Part shown: piece by piece, positions 25,681 through 33,894 of the stretch
Numbering within the stretch: the first letter of the stretch is position 1
Layout: each line of letters starts with the position of its first letter
Origin: Terrimonas_B sp041743125
GTDB taxonomy: Bacteria > Bacteroidota > Bacteroidia > Chitinophagales > Chitinophagaceae
Length of the DNA stretch: 47,707 nt
NCBI GenBank assembly: GCA_041743125.1
Contig: JBGTNK010000231.1
Coordinates: 1-47,707 of the forward strand
Reading direction: 5' to 3'
Position numbers and translations under genes: made by a program
Notes under the pieces: generated by a model
Databases searched by the model: none
What the model saw: only the letters and a program-made list of their open reading frames with translations
What the model was told of the DNA's origin: nothing

Positions 25681-26838
25681 ATGAAATTTGAATTTTCGGA
25701 AGAACAGAAGATGATTCAGAAAGCAGCCCGGGATTTTGCAATAAATGAATGCCTCCCTGGAGTAATTGAACGTGACGAAAAACAACAATTTCCCCGTGAC
25801 CAAATTGAGAAATTGGCTGATCTGGGCTTCCTGGGTATGATGGTGAGTCCGGAATATGGCGGCGCCGGAATGGACACGATGAGTTATGTGCTGGCCATGG
25901 AAGAAATAAGTAAAGTAGATGCAAGTGTGAGTGTAGTGATGAGTGTAAATAATAGCCTGGTTTGTTATGGCCTGGAACAATTTGGAACAGAGGAACAAAA
26001 ACAGAAATACCTGGTTCCACTTGCACAGGGTAAAAAGGATAACGAATTATACATAGGTGCTTTTATGCTAAGTGAGCCTGAAGCTGGAAGCGATGCCACG
26101 TCTCAGCGAACAACAGCAGAAGATAAAGGAGACCATTACTTATTAAATGGAACAAAGAATTGGATAACAAATGGAGGTACTTCCAGTGTTTACCTGGTAA
26201 TGGCACAAGCGAATGCCGCAAAGGGTTCCCGGGGAATTGATACATTGATTGTTGAAAAGAACTGGCCGGGTGTAACTGTTGCAGCTAAAGAAAATAAATT
26301 AGGTATCAGGGGTAGTGACACAAACACCGTAATGTTTACAGATGTAAAAGTTCCCAAGGAAAACAGGGTGGGGGAAGATGGTTTCGGATTTACGTTTGCC
26401 ATGAAGACCCTCGCCGGGGGCAGAATTGGAATTGCTTCGCAAGCCCTGGGGATTGCCAGCGGCGCCTTTGAGCGGGCAAGAGATTATTCCAAAGTACGCA
26501 AAGCATTTGGAACAGAAATTATGAATCACCAGATCATTGCATTTAAACTGGCGGATATGGCCACAAAAATAGAAGCTGCCAGGCTGCTTTGCTTAAAAGC
26601 TGCCTGGGAAAAAGATAATAATATAGATTATACATTAAGCAGTTCCATGGCAAAAGTTTTCTCATCGGAGGCAGCCATGTGGGCAGCCGTGGAGGCCGTA
26701 CAAATCCACGGGGGATATGGGTTTGTAAAGGAATATCATGTGGAAAGGTTGATGCGGGATGCAAAAATTACTCAGATTTATGAAGGAACAAGTGAGGTGC
26801 AGCGTATTGTGATAAGCCGGAGCATTCTGAAAAATTAA
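25681..26838 (+). CDS. Short-chain-type acyl-CoA dehydrogenase
   Basis: A flavoenzyme of 385 residues that introduces the alpha-beta double bond in acyl-CoA, passing electrons to ETF. Family parts are visible: AFMLSEPEAGSDA near residues 127-139, WITNGG near 161, the RKAFG motif near 275 and IYEGTSEVQR with the catalytic base Glu368. The Glu position matches butyryl-CoA (short-chain) and related dehydrogenases. It is a single gene with its own promoter and terminator. Chain-length preference is inferred only from overall resemblance. Confidence 0.93.
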   Translation: MKFEFSEEQKMIQKAARDFAINECLPGVIERDEKQQFPRDQIEKLADLGFLGMMVSPEYGGAGMDTMSYVLAMEEISKVDASVSVVMSVNNSLVCYGLEQFGTEEQKQKYLVPLAQGKKDNELYIGAFMLSEPEAGSDATSQRTTAEDKGDHYLLNGTKNWITNGGTSSVYLVMAQANAAKGSRGIDTLIVEKNWPGVTVAAKENKLGIRGSDTNTVMFTDVKVPKENRVGEDGFGFTFAMKTLAGGRIGIASQALGIASGAFERARDYSKVRKAFGTEIMNHQIIAFKLADMATKIEAARLLCLKAAWEKDNNIDYTLSSSMAKVFSSEAAMWAAVEAVQIHGGYGFVKEYHVERLMRDAKITQIYEGTSEVQRIVISRSILKN

Positions 26839-26859
26839 AATAGTAAAGGAAAAGTAATT

Positions 26860-26900
26860 AATGTGCTCATGAAGAAATTCTAATGCACATTTTTTGTTTT
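26860..26900 (+). terminator. Terminator after acyl-CoA dehydrogenase
   Basis: AATGTGC (26860-26866) pairs with GCACATT (26885-26891), followed by six T and TTTT after a G. It separates the dehydrogenase from yggS. Confidence 0.65.
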
Positions 26901-26921
26901 CAATAGGAAATAATAATCAAT

Positions 26922-27605
26922 ATGGCCGCTAGCAGGGAAAAATATTATGAACTAAAAACAGAGGCAGAATTGTCCGGCGCAACCCTTGTGGCTGTTTCTA
27001 AATCAAAACCAGCTGAAGATATAAAAGAACTGTACGATATGGGCCACCGGGACTTTGGCGAAAATTATGTACAGGAGCTTGTTGATAAGGAAACCCAGCT
27101 GCCGAACGATATTCGCTGGCATTTTATCGGCCATTTACAAAGCAATAAAGTAAAATATATAGCTCCTTTTGTTTACCTGGTACATGGTGTGGATAGTTTG
27201 AATTTGCTGAAAGAAATTAACAAGCAGGCAAAAAAGCACAATCGGATTATTGATTGTTTGCTTCAAATGCATATCGCACAGGAAGAAACTAAATATGGAT
27301 TAAGTGAAGATGAATTGGATATACTAATCAAAGAATACAGAGATTTGAACTTGTCGAATATTCGAATTGTCGGATTAATGGGTATGGCTTCCTTTTCCAA
27401 CGACAAATCATTAGTAAGATCCGAATTTAATAGGCTGAAAAAAGTATCCGATCAACATGCAGAAATTCAAATGACAAATTTGAATTTACAAACGCTATCT
27501 TTTGGTATGAGCAGCGATTATAAAATTGCGCTTGAAGAGGGAAGTAACCTGATCAGGATCGGTAGCCTGATATTTGGTGAAAGAAACACAGCGAATAATA
27601 AATAA
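26922..27605 (+). CDS. PLP-binding YggS/PROSC-family protein
   Basis: A 227-residue pyridoxal-phosphate homeostasis protein. The PLP lysine is Lys27 in VAVSKSKP, followed by HRDFGENYVQE, WHFIGHLQSNK and the C-terminal LSFGMSSDYKIALEEGSNLIRIGSLIFG. The family buffers PLP and has no known catalytic reaction. The N-terminal helix before the lysine is slightly shorter than in E. coli YggS. It lies just after the acyl-CoA dehydrogenase terminator. Confidence 0.93.
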   Translation: MAASREKYYELKTEAELSGATLVAVSKSKPAEDIKELYDMGHRDFGENYVQELVDKETQLPNDIRWHFIGHLQSNKVKYIAPFVYLVHGVDSLNLLKEINKQAKKHNRIIDCLLQMHIAQEETKYGLSEDELDILIKEYRDLNLSNIRIVGLMGMASFSNDKSLVRSEFNRLKKVSDQHAEIQMTNLNLQTLSFGMSSDYKIALEEGSNLIRIGSLIFGERNTANNK

Positions 27606-27693
27606 GTACTTAAAGGGTTACTTTTATTGAAAAATGCAGGGTGGTTTTCTTTGTACAAAAGAAAATAGCTATTATTATTTTGAGCAAATGTTA

Positions 27694-28353
27694 TTAGCTG
27701 CCGGGTTTTGGATATCCTGGTATATTAAGTCCTAAAATAATATTTCGTGTAGCTTTTAACATGTCGCTATCCTTAACGGGGTTTATTATACCATTTCCAC
27801 CACGTGGTGGTCGGCTTGAATTTTCATTTTGCAGGAAAGGGTCTTCTGCAAAAAAGTAATCATCTATCCAGTATTCACTTTTACCGGGTTCTTTTATAGT
27901 GGCATGAATATGTTTTGGATTTTTACTTTGAGGGTAGGAAGCCGGTACAAGAGTATAAAATTTATAAATTCCATTTTTATCAGTTTTTATCCATCCGCGG
28001 ATATATCCATGTCTTTTAGCCCATCCTGTTTCATTTCCTTTTTTTGGATATATACCAGTTTGATCCGTATGATAAACATACATTATAATGTCAGCCGCGG
28101 GTGTTTTACCATCATTATGAAGCACCGTTCCGCTGATTTCTATCCGGGGTCCCTGGTCGTAGAAATCGGGTAAGGTATCTGTATAGACTAAATCTTTAAA
28201 TAGGACAGGGCATTCAAAAATGGCTTCGCATCCTTCACAATTTCCTCCTACCAATAATTCTCCTTTTTGCGAAGCGTTATTTTCCTTATTTTTTTGAGAG
28301 CAACCTGCTGTTGAGATGCCATATAATAGTAAGATGATAAAAACCTTTTTCAT
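27694..28353 (-). CDS. Intradiol ring-cleavage dioxygenase-like lipoprotein
   Basis: A 219-residue lipoprotein (lipobox ISTAGC, Cys18) with an intradiol-dioxygenase-like domain. All four non-heme iron ligands of that family can be placed: Tyr102 (TGIYP), Tyr140 (ASYPQ), His148 and His150 (KHIHATI). A Cys-rich patch NCEGCEAIFEC lies at residues 39-48. Cytoplasmic relatives cleave catechols; exported lipidated members are poorly known and could act on aromatic compounds outside the cell. It is divergent from the LytS-type kinase across about 170 bases. Confidence 0.8.
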   Translation of the reverse strand: MKKVFIILLLYGISTAGCSQKNKENNASQKGELLVGGNCEGCEAIFECPVLFKDLVYTDTLPDFYDQGPRIEISGTVLHNDGKTPAADIIMYVYHTDQTGIYPKKGNETGWAKRHGYIRGWIKTDKNGIYKFYTLVPASYPQSKNPKHIHATIKEPGKSEYWIDDYFFAEDPFLQNENSSRPPRGGNGIINPVKDSDMLKATRNIILGLNIPGYPKPGS

Positions 28354-28522
28354 TTGTTTTAATTATATAAGGGCAAATCTCCTTCAAATTGATAGTGGGC
28401 ACAAAATATTTACACCAGCGGAGGCTGTTGGCTGACGAAAGGAAAAGTTGTCGTTCATCCTGAATTCGGTTCACGTGGTGTAAAGTTTTTTACCATAGGG
28501 AAAGTGTAATTTTAATTTGCAT

Positions 28523-29545
28523 ATGCAAAACCGGTGGGTGTTTAAATATAAGTTACATCATCTCTTTTTCTGGATGCTCGTATTCGGATTCTGGTATTTC
28601 TTGCGTTATGAAGATTATACAGTACCCGGAAGGGCCTTCCTGATTACAACCATTAAAGTGATCGACCTCGCTTTGATGATTTATATTACTAACTATGTCT
28701 TACTTCCCCGGCTCTTTTATAAAAAAAAGTACACGGCTTTTGTATTAGCCTTTTTCCTGCTGGTAGTTACCAGCAGTGTTTTAAAGATGAATATCCTCGG
28801 GAGGATCATGGATATTCCTCAGTTATTTAGCTTCTCCGGCGATCTGAAACGAAGGATCTATGATAATGTTATTCCGCATTTTTTCCTGGTGATAGCGGGT
28901 GCTGCCGTTAAGTTAATGATGGACTTTACCCGCTTGCAACAACGAATGGCAGAAACCGCCAAAGAGAAAGCGGAGGCAGAATTGAATTTTTTGAAATCAC
29001 AGATCAACCCACACTTCTTATTTAATTCTCTCAATTCTGTTTATTTCCTGATCGATAAAAAAAATAATGAAGCCAGGGAGTCGTTGCATAAATTTTCTGA
29101 CATGCTCCGGTACCAGTTGTATGAGGTAAATGGCGCCAGGATACCAGTAGAACGGGAGATCAGCTATCTGAAGGATTATGTAGACCTTCAAAAACTGAGA
29201 AAAGATGAGCATTATTCAGTTTCCTTTAATTATTCTCCGCAGGTCAGCGGTTTTCTGATCGAACCCCTGCTTTTGATTCCTTTTGTTGAAAATGCCTTTA
29301 AGCATGTGTCATCCTTTAATGAGAAAACCAATTTTGTGCGGCTTGAACTAAACCGGGGAAATGGACAGTTTATTTTTTCAGCGGAAAATTCCTGTGATAA
29401 GGGAAAGACGAGTGATCAATTTAGCGGCATCGGTTTGAATAATGTAAAGCGGAGATTAGAATTATTATATCCGGGGCGACATGAATTAACGATCCTTGAT
29501 GAAAACGAGACTTATAAGGTCTGCTTAAAATTGAAGATCGATTAA
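28523..29545 (+). CDS. LytS/YehU-type sensor histidine kinase
   Basis: A 340-residue membrane kinase. About four helices occupy residues 10-130, then a coiled segment (RLQQRMAETAKEKAEAELN) leads into the His_kinase domain. The phospho-acceptor His is in SQINPHFLFNSLNSV, and the N-box is LIPFVENAFKHV. The ATP-lid glycines appear in FSGIGLNNVKRRLELLYPG. There is no periplasmic sensor domain. The ATG at 28523 is preferred over an in-frame TTG two codons earlier. The regulator follows after 37 bases. Confidence 0.92.
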   Translation: MQNRWVFKYKLHHLFFWMLVFGFWYFLRYEDYTVPGRAFLITTIKVIDLALMIYITNYVLLPRLFYKKKYTAFVLAFFLLVVTSSVLKMNILGRIMDIPQLFSFSGDLKRRIYDNVIPHFFLVIAGAAVKLMMDFTRLQQRMAETAKEKAEAELNFLKSQINPHFLFNSLNSVYFLIDKKNNEARESLHKFSDMLRYQLYEVNGARIPVEREISYLKDYVDLQKLRKDEHYSVSFNYSPQVSGFLIEPLLLIPFVENAFKHVSSFNEKTNFVRLELNRGNGQFIFSAENSCDKGKTSDQFSGIGLNNVKRRLELLYPGRHELTILDENETYKVCLKLKID

Positions 29546-29582
29546 CAGGTATAAAAATAGTACTGTCAATTAATCATTCATT

Positions 29583-30305
29583 ATGAAAATCAATTGTATT
29601 ATTATAGACGATGAACCACTGGCCAAAAAAGGTCTGAAAGAATATATCTCTGATATAGATTTTCTTGTATTGAAAGGTGAATTTGATAATCCGCTGAAGG
29701 CTGCAGAACTGATAAGTAAAGGTGAAACCGGCTTACTTTTCCTGGATATCCAGATGCCGAAGATTAATGGAATTGATTTTTTTAAAACACTTAAAAATGC
29801 ACCTCCTGTTATTTTTACCACGGCCTATCCGCAATATGCCCTGGATGGCTTTGATTTAAATGCTCTTGATTACCTCGTCAAGCCGGTTTCATTTGATCGT
29901 TTTTTTAAAGCAGCTTTAAAGGCAAGGGAATATTATGAGATCAGGGAAAAGAATTCTTTAAACCTGCCAGAAGATGCGCACGGATTTTTCTTTATAAAAG
30001 CAGACAATAAATTAATTAAATTATTTTTTGATGAAATATTGTTTGCCGAAGCATTGCAAAATTATGTGGTCATTCATACAGCTCAGAAAAAATACATAAC
30101 CTATCTCACTTTTAAATCCGTTGAGGAATACCTCCCGGCTGACCAGTTTATCAAAACACATAAGTCTTTTATTATTTCGGCAGGTAAGATTGAGAGTATA
30201 GAGGGGAACAATATCCGGATAGGAACACATGATATTCCCATCAGCCGGAATCTGAAAGAATTTGTGATGGATAAACTATTAAAGGGAAAATTTTTAAAGC
30301 GCTAA
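29583..30305 (+). CDS. LytTR-family response regulator
   Basis: A 240-residue regulator. The receiver domain (1-120) has the acidic pocket IIIDDEP, phospho-acceptor Asp55 in LLFLDIQMPKING and Lys100 in YLVKP. The C-terminal LytTR DNA-binding domain (about 135-235) includes FIKTHKSFIISAGKIESIEGN. It forms a pair with the kinase upstream. The regulon is unknown; the divergent dioxygenase-like gene is the nearest candidate target. Confidence 0.93.
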   Translation: MKINCIIIDDEPLAKKGLKEYISDIDFLVLKGEFDNPLKAAELISKGETGLLFLDIQMPKINGIDFFKTLKNAPPVIFTTAYPQYALDGFDLNALDYLVKPVSFDRFFKAALKAREYYEIREKNSLNLPEDAHGFFFIKADNKLIKLFFDEILFAEALQNYVVIHTAQKKYITYLTFKSVEEYLPADQFIKTHKSFIISAGKIESIEGNNIRIGTHDIPISRNLKEFVMDKLLKGKFLKR

Positions 30306-30406
30306 GAATTTGCCTGGCTTGTCAGATTGCCTTTGGACGGGATTGATTCATTCAAAATTAGTTTTATAAAATCTTTTACGGCGAGGACGTGCAAATCAGT
30401 ATTCAA

Positions 30407-30823
30407 TTATTCATACCCTTCCACTTCTGCGATCTCTCCATAATTAATTAATAATTCAGTGCCAGCAGGAATATCAGTAATGGCTTCAAAATATTCCCCA
30501 TCATTAACAGACTTAATATTTGGAGAAGAGGAATGATTCAGATAGTTAACGAGGTCCATTAGCTTAAAGCCGTAGTCCGGTACAAAATAATTTCCGTTGT
30601 CGTAAAGGCAGTAAGTTTCAATTAACTCTTTTGAGTGTTGCGGTAATTTATCTACATCCGGGAAGGGTAATTTTATCCAGTTGTCACCCTTATTTGAAAA
30701 CATATCCCGGCATCCCCGGGTGATATCGGTGATAGCAAAAACTCCTATACCGTGAACTGCTGAAGGTCTTAATGCAACATATGTTTCCAGTGCAAGCTCT
30801 TTCAGTAGATCCTCCTTTGTCAT
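30407..30823 (-). CDS. SET-domain protein (lysine methyltransferase-like)
   Basis: A 138-residue protein consisting almost only of a SET domain. Motifs are VHGIGVFAITDI (N-terminal SET strand), NHSSSPNI (the NHxxxPN cofactor/active-site motif) and AGTELLINYGE with the catalytic-type Tyr. No post-SET cysteines are present. SET domains transfer methyl groups from SAM to protein lysines. The frame is open to a TTG at 30859 that would overlap the preceding 51-codon gene; the ATG at 30823 is preferred. A second SET gene lies 250 bases upstream on the same strand. Confidence 0.85.
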   Translation of the reverse strand: MTKEDLLKELALETYVALRPSAVHGIGVFAITDITRGCRDMFSNKGDNWIKLPFPDVDKLPQHSKELIETYCLYDNGNYFVPDYGFKLMDLVNYLNHSSSPNIKSVNDGEYFEAITDIPAGTELLINYGEIAEVEGYE

Positions 30824-30855
30824 ATATCTTTTGGAAAAATTAAGACCATTTTTGA

Positions 30856-31011
30856 TCAACTGCCCCGCTGGGAGCCCGTGTTAGCCTGCTTGGCTACAAA
30901 ACCTGTTGATTTAGGCTTCTGAATAAATTTAGAACCGCCTTTAGTAGCAGAAGCCGCCTTCTTATTTTCTTTCTTTTTGTCTTTTTTAGTATTCTGGTTA
31001 AGCAACGACAT
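30856..31011 (-). CDS. Small lysine-rich protein between two SET genes
   Basis: A 51-residue frame from an ATG at 31011 to a TGA at 30856, below usual length cut-offs. It is very basic: twelve lysines, three of them in a KKDKKKENKK cluster region (residues 9-18), and no acidic domain. The second half reads SKFIQKPKSTGFVAKQANTG and ends RGS. The KSTG and KQA pieces superficially resemble a histone H3 tail. It lies 32 bases before SET gene 1 and 67 bases after SET gene 2 on the same strand. Being coding is likely; a role as methylation substrate is speculation. Confidence 0.6.
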   Translation of the reverse strand: MSLLNQNTKKDKKKENKKAASATKGGSKFIQKPKSTGFVAKQANTGSQRGS

Positions 31012-31078
31012 AATTAACTATTTTTTAATTGTAAAGATAAGAAATTAATCTAAGGTGTTCCTGCATAATTAGTGGATG

Positions 31079-31531
31079 TTATACGTTCAGAAGAATTTGC
31101 TCAGATCTTTTTTTTTGTAATTCTAACTTGTAATTGTACCGTATTGCTTCCCAATATTCTTTGCCATAAGCTACCAATATTTCAGAATGAGCAGGAATAT
31201 CTTTAGAGGCTTCTATGAACACACGCCGGTTTTCCTGCACATAAATAGCATTATTTGAAATCCCGGATATTTTTTTCAACCCCCGGGCATCATTGGCGTA
31301 TCGGGCCAGGGACATTCTGTAATTATGCGCATCAATTACGTAGTTGCGGGTCACATAATAAATATATCCATTGGCTCCATCATTATGCTTTACATCTTTC
31401 CAGGTAGTTATTTTTCCTTTATACTCGATGATGCGGGTTCCCTTTTTTATAAGTTTGGTTGTGAATAAACCTTTACCGGAGTCAGGGATGGTTGATTTTT
31501 TTACAACGAGATGCTTTTCGAGGAATGCCAT
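31079..31531 (-). CDS. Second SET-domain protein
   Basis: A 150-residue SET protein, distinct from its neighbour. It has IPDSGKGLFTTKLIKKGTRIIEYKG at the N-terminus and EILVAYGKEYWEAIRY at the C-terminus. The central motif is ARYANDARG followed by SNNAIYV, so the canonical NHxxxPN is altered (N-D instead of N-H). A basic C-terminal tail QKKRSEQ follows. It is first in the three-gene minus-strand run. Whether it is active or an inactive partner cannot be told. Confidence 0.85.
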   Translation of the reverse strand: MAFLEKHLVVKKSTIPDSGKGLFTTKLIKKGTRIIEYKGKITTWKDVKHNDGANGYIYYVTRNYVIDAHNYRMSLARYANDARGLKKISGISNNAIYVQENRRVFIEASKDIPAHSEILVAYGKEYWEAIRYNYKLELQKKRSEQILLNV

Positions 31532-31908
31532 AAATAATTTTGCCTTTCTTAAAGAGGGCGAAGATATACTCTAATCATTAATTGAACCAGTTTTGATTTT
31601 GGTACGGGTTATTTTTAAAAAGGATTTTCAATTTCCTCAAAAGTTATTAGTTCCATTTATCTTTTCATTTCTGATTTACCCCTTTAAAATTATTTAAGGC
31701 AAACTGGTTTTAATCATCTTAATTTTATTACCTAGGAATAAAAACCGGCATCATAAAAAATCGTCAGGAATATTAATTTTTTCTAACACATTGTAGATAA
31801 AACTACCCGTTTTGAAAATAAGGCTAACCTGTTAATGATGTATGAAAAGGGGTAGGGTTTTTGTAAAGTTCCGGTTGATACAAATTTTGTAAACCAAATT
31901 CTTCTTAT
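31532..31908. other. Intergenic region, about 380 bases
   Basis: AT-rich spacer between the divergent SET2 and sodC genes. A possible sodC promoter is TTTG at 31860-31863, 18 bases, then AAATTTTG at 31882-31889 (one mismatch), inside the near-palindrome TACAAATTTTGTA. An inverted pair AACCAGTTT (31585) / AAACTGGTT (31701) may be chance. No gene seen. Confidence 0.35.
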
Positions 31909-32544
31909 ATGAAAAAATCATTTTTATCCAGGATTACATTATGGATGCTCGTTGTTACCATTTTAGCCTGGGCATGTAACAATGAAGAAAAGAACAGCGA
32001 AACTATTACCAGTGATAGTTTAGAAGTTTCAAAAGCAGGTACCGATCATACTAATATGGACATGGGTACCGATACCGCAACGCAACCCATGGCCGACCAT
32101 GCTGAAGCGGAGCTTTCCGGCACCTCTTCGGATACGGCAGTAAGCGGAACAGTAAAATTTGAGAATGCCTCTAATGGTAAGGTGAGAATGATGTTGGATA
32201 TTACCGTGGCCGCCAAAGCAGGTAAAAGTGTGGCAGTCCATATTCACGAGCATGGAGATTGCAGCGATTCGGGTAAAATGGCTCATGGCCACTGGAATCC
32301 AACGAACACTGAACACGGAAAATGGGGCTCTGGTAGTTTCCACTCCGGGGATATAGGAAATGTAAAACTTGATTCAAAGGGGAAAGGAACATTGAACCTG
32401 GAAACTGACCTGTGGACAATAGGCGGCAAGCATGACAAGAATATTTTGAACAAAGCAATCATTGTACACGGCGGTGTAGATGATTTCAAAACACAACCAA
32501 CGGGTGATGCCGGAAGCAGGATCGGATGTGGTGTTATAAAATAA
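31909..32544 (+). CDS. sodC: Cu/Zn superoxide dismutase lipoprotein
   Basis: Dismutates superoxide in the envelope. The 211-residue protein has a lipobox WAC (Cys23). Copper and zinc ligands are placed in HIHEHGDC (His111, 113), GHWNP (His128) with His136, HSGDIGN (His145, Asp148) and VHGG (His187). The disulfide Cys118-Cys207 and the conserved Arg in DAGSRIGCGV complete the site. The linker after the lipid anchor is rich in Met and His (residues 47-64), which may help load copper. A strong terminator follows. Confidence 0.94.
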   Translation: MKKSFLSRITLWMLVVTILAWACNNEEKNSETITSDSLEVSKAGTDHTNMDMGTDTATQPMADHAEAELSGTSSDTAVSGTVKFENASNGKVRMMLDITVAAKAGKSVAVHIHEHGDCSDSGKMAHGHWNPTNTEHGKWGSGSFHSGDIGNVKLDSKGKGTLNLETDLWTIGGKHDKNILNKAIIVHGGVDDFKTQPTGDAGSRIGCGVIK

Positions 32545-32564
32545 TTAACCAGGACTACTAGAAT

Positions 32565-32597
32565 AAAAGTCGCAGATTACAAAGCTGCGACTTTTTT
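32565..32597 (+). terminator. Terminator of sodC
   Basis: Perfect stem AAAAGTCGCAG (32565-32575) / CTGCGACTTTT (32585-32595) followed by more T. It lies 20 bases past the stop and may also serve the convergent DUF4251 gene. Confidence 0.92.
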
Positions 32598-32676
32598 ATT
32601 GCTCTAATAAAACGCTTTCCAAAACAATTTCAAGAACTTTTGCCTCATCTACGCCGGTTTAGACTAAAATGGTTTT

Positions 32677-33159
32677 TTATCGCCTGGGAGAGGTTTCTTT
32701 TATAAAACCATTATAAGAGATACTTTCACGACGCACATTGTTAATACGCAGGAAAGCTTTTTTGTTATCAAAAATTGTTAGAAACAATTCCTGAATTTCC
32801 GGTGTGTCTGCCGGCTTAATTCTTATTTCCCACCTGTTTTTCTTTTTTTTCTCACTAGAATAATCAAAATCAGTAGAGGTAAATTTAATACCAGCTTCAT
32901 TCGTATTAATCGGAGTGGAATAGGCTCGTCCAAAAAAAGGCAAAAAAGCAATAACCGTATCACCTTTTATTACCAGGTCGTATCCTGAAGAAAGATATCG
33001 CACACTTCCTCTTTGGGGATTAACAGACTCAGCGTTGAAAGCAAAATGTCTTGATTTCACTAAATCAAGCGTTAACTGTTTTCCCTTTTCCTGTGCTATT
33101 ATAGGGAAGGCAAAAAGGCTAAACACGAAAAAAGCGAAAATGTATTTTGAATTATGCAT
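32677..33159 (-). CDS. DUF4251 exported protein
   Basis: A 160-residue protein with a signal peptide (residues 1-22, ending PIIAQ). It has the DUF4251 pattern: SRHFAFNAESVNPQRGSVRYLSSGYDLVIKGD, then AFLPFFGRAYS and a C-terminal FDNKKAFLRINNVRRESISYNG. Structures of the family, as I recall, are small lipocalin-like folds of unknown role. It converges on sodC. Confidence 0.85.
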   Translation of the reverse strand: MHNSKYIFAFFVFSLFAFPIIAQEKGKQLTLDLVKSRHFAFNAESVNPQRGSVRYLSSGYDLVIKGDTVIAFLPFFGRAYSTPINTNEAGIKFTSTDFDYSSEKKKKNRWEIRIKPADTPEIQELFLTIFDNKKAFLRINNVRRESISYNGFIKETSPRR

Positions 33160-33293
33160 AGGGTCTCAATGGTCAGAAAATATGCCAATAAGTTTTAAGG
33201 AATTGCTATACTTTTTTCAATGGTTAACAGCAATTTTGCAACATGGACACAGCTGTGGCAGGAAATTTGACGCATCACGACAAACTTAAAATA

Positions 33294-33785
33294 ATGAAAT
33301 CCTTTTTTGGTTTGCTGGTCCTGATATTATTGTCATCGCCTGGATTTACCCAACTAAAAGGATTTAGTGTGGGCCCTTTTATAGAAGCAGGATGGCCGAC
33401 TGGGAATTTTGATGAAACAAATAAAAGTGGTTACGGTGCCGGGTTAGGGGCGGATGTTCGGTTGGGTAAAATTGGTGTTTCAGGATCATTGGGTTTTATG
33501 CATTTTGGTGGAAAAACCGTGGTTAAATCTAATGAAACGATAGAGATGCCCTCCATTAATGCAGTACCCGTTCGAGTGGGCCTTAAATATCGCATAGTAC
33601 CAGGTTTATATGCAAAAATGGAGAGCGGTGTGGCCAGGTTTACCGGAGGTGATCAAACTGCATTTATTTTTTCACCCGGTATTGGTGTGCGATTATTGGG
33701 AATTGATGTACTGGCAAAATATGAAACATGGAAGGCTTCCGAAACCTATAGCTTTTGGGGACTAAAAGCAGGGATCAATTTCTGA
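33294..33785 (+). CDS. Small outer-membrane beta-barrel protein
   Basis: A 163-residue protein with signal peptide MKSFFGLLVLILLSSPGFTQ and alternating hydrophobic strands rich in Gly and aromatic residues, ending KAGINF with a C-terminal Phe as is usual for outer-membrane barrels. About eight strands fit. The family is not recognised. The frame is open to 33243, but the ATG at 33294 gives a clean signal peptide. Single gene, convergent with the cupin gene. Confidence 0.75.
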   Translation: MKSFFGLLVLILLSSPGFTQLKGFSVGPFIEAGWPTGNFDETNKSGYGAGLGADVRLGKIGVSGSLGFMHFGGKTVVKSNETIEMPSINAVPVRVGLKYRIVPGLYAKMESGVARFTGGDQTAFIFSPGIGVRLLGIDVLAKYETWKASETYSFWGLKAGINF

Positions 33786-33839
33786 TCGTAGATTATTTAG
33801 AGTACTTCTTTTACCCCGTCCTTTGGCTTATCATAAAAT

Positions 33840-33880
33840 AAAAACCTGGTAGCGATATATAAAGAGCTGCCAGGTTTTTA
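33840..33880. terminator. Bidirectional terminator between barrel and cupin genes
   Basis: AAAAACCTGG-AGC pairs with GCT-CCAGGTTTTT (one internal T/G mismatch) around a 12-base loop, with A run and T run on the two sides. The genes converge here. Confidence 0.85.
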
Positions 33881-33894
33881 TGTTGGTTAAAACT

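Noticed and set aside
31585..31709. Inverted pair AACCAGTTT / AAACTGGTT upstream of sodC
   Set aside because: Nine bases 107 apart in AT-rich DNA are expected by chance; no operator-like spacing.
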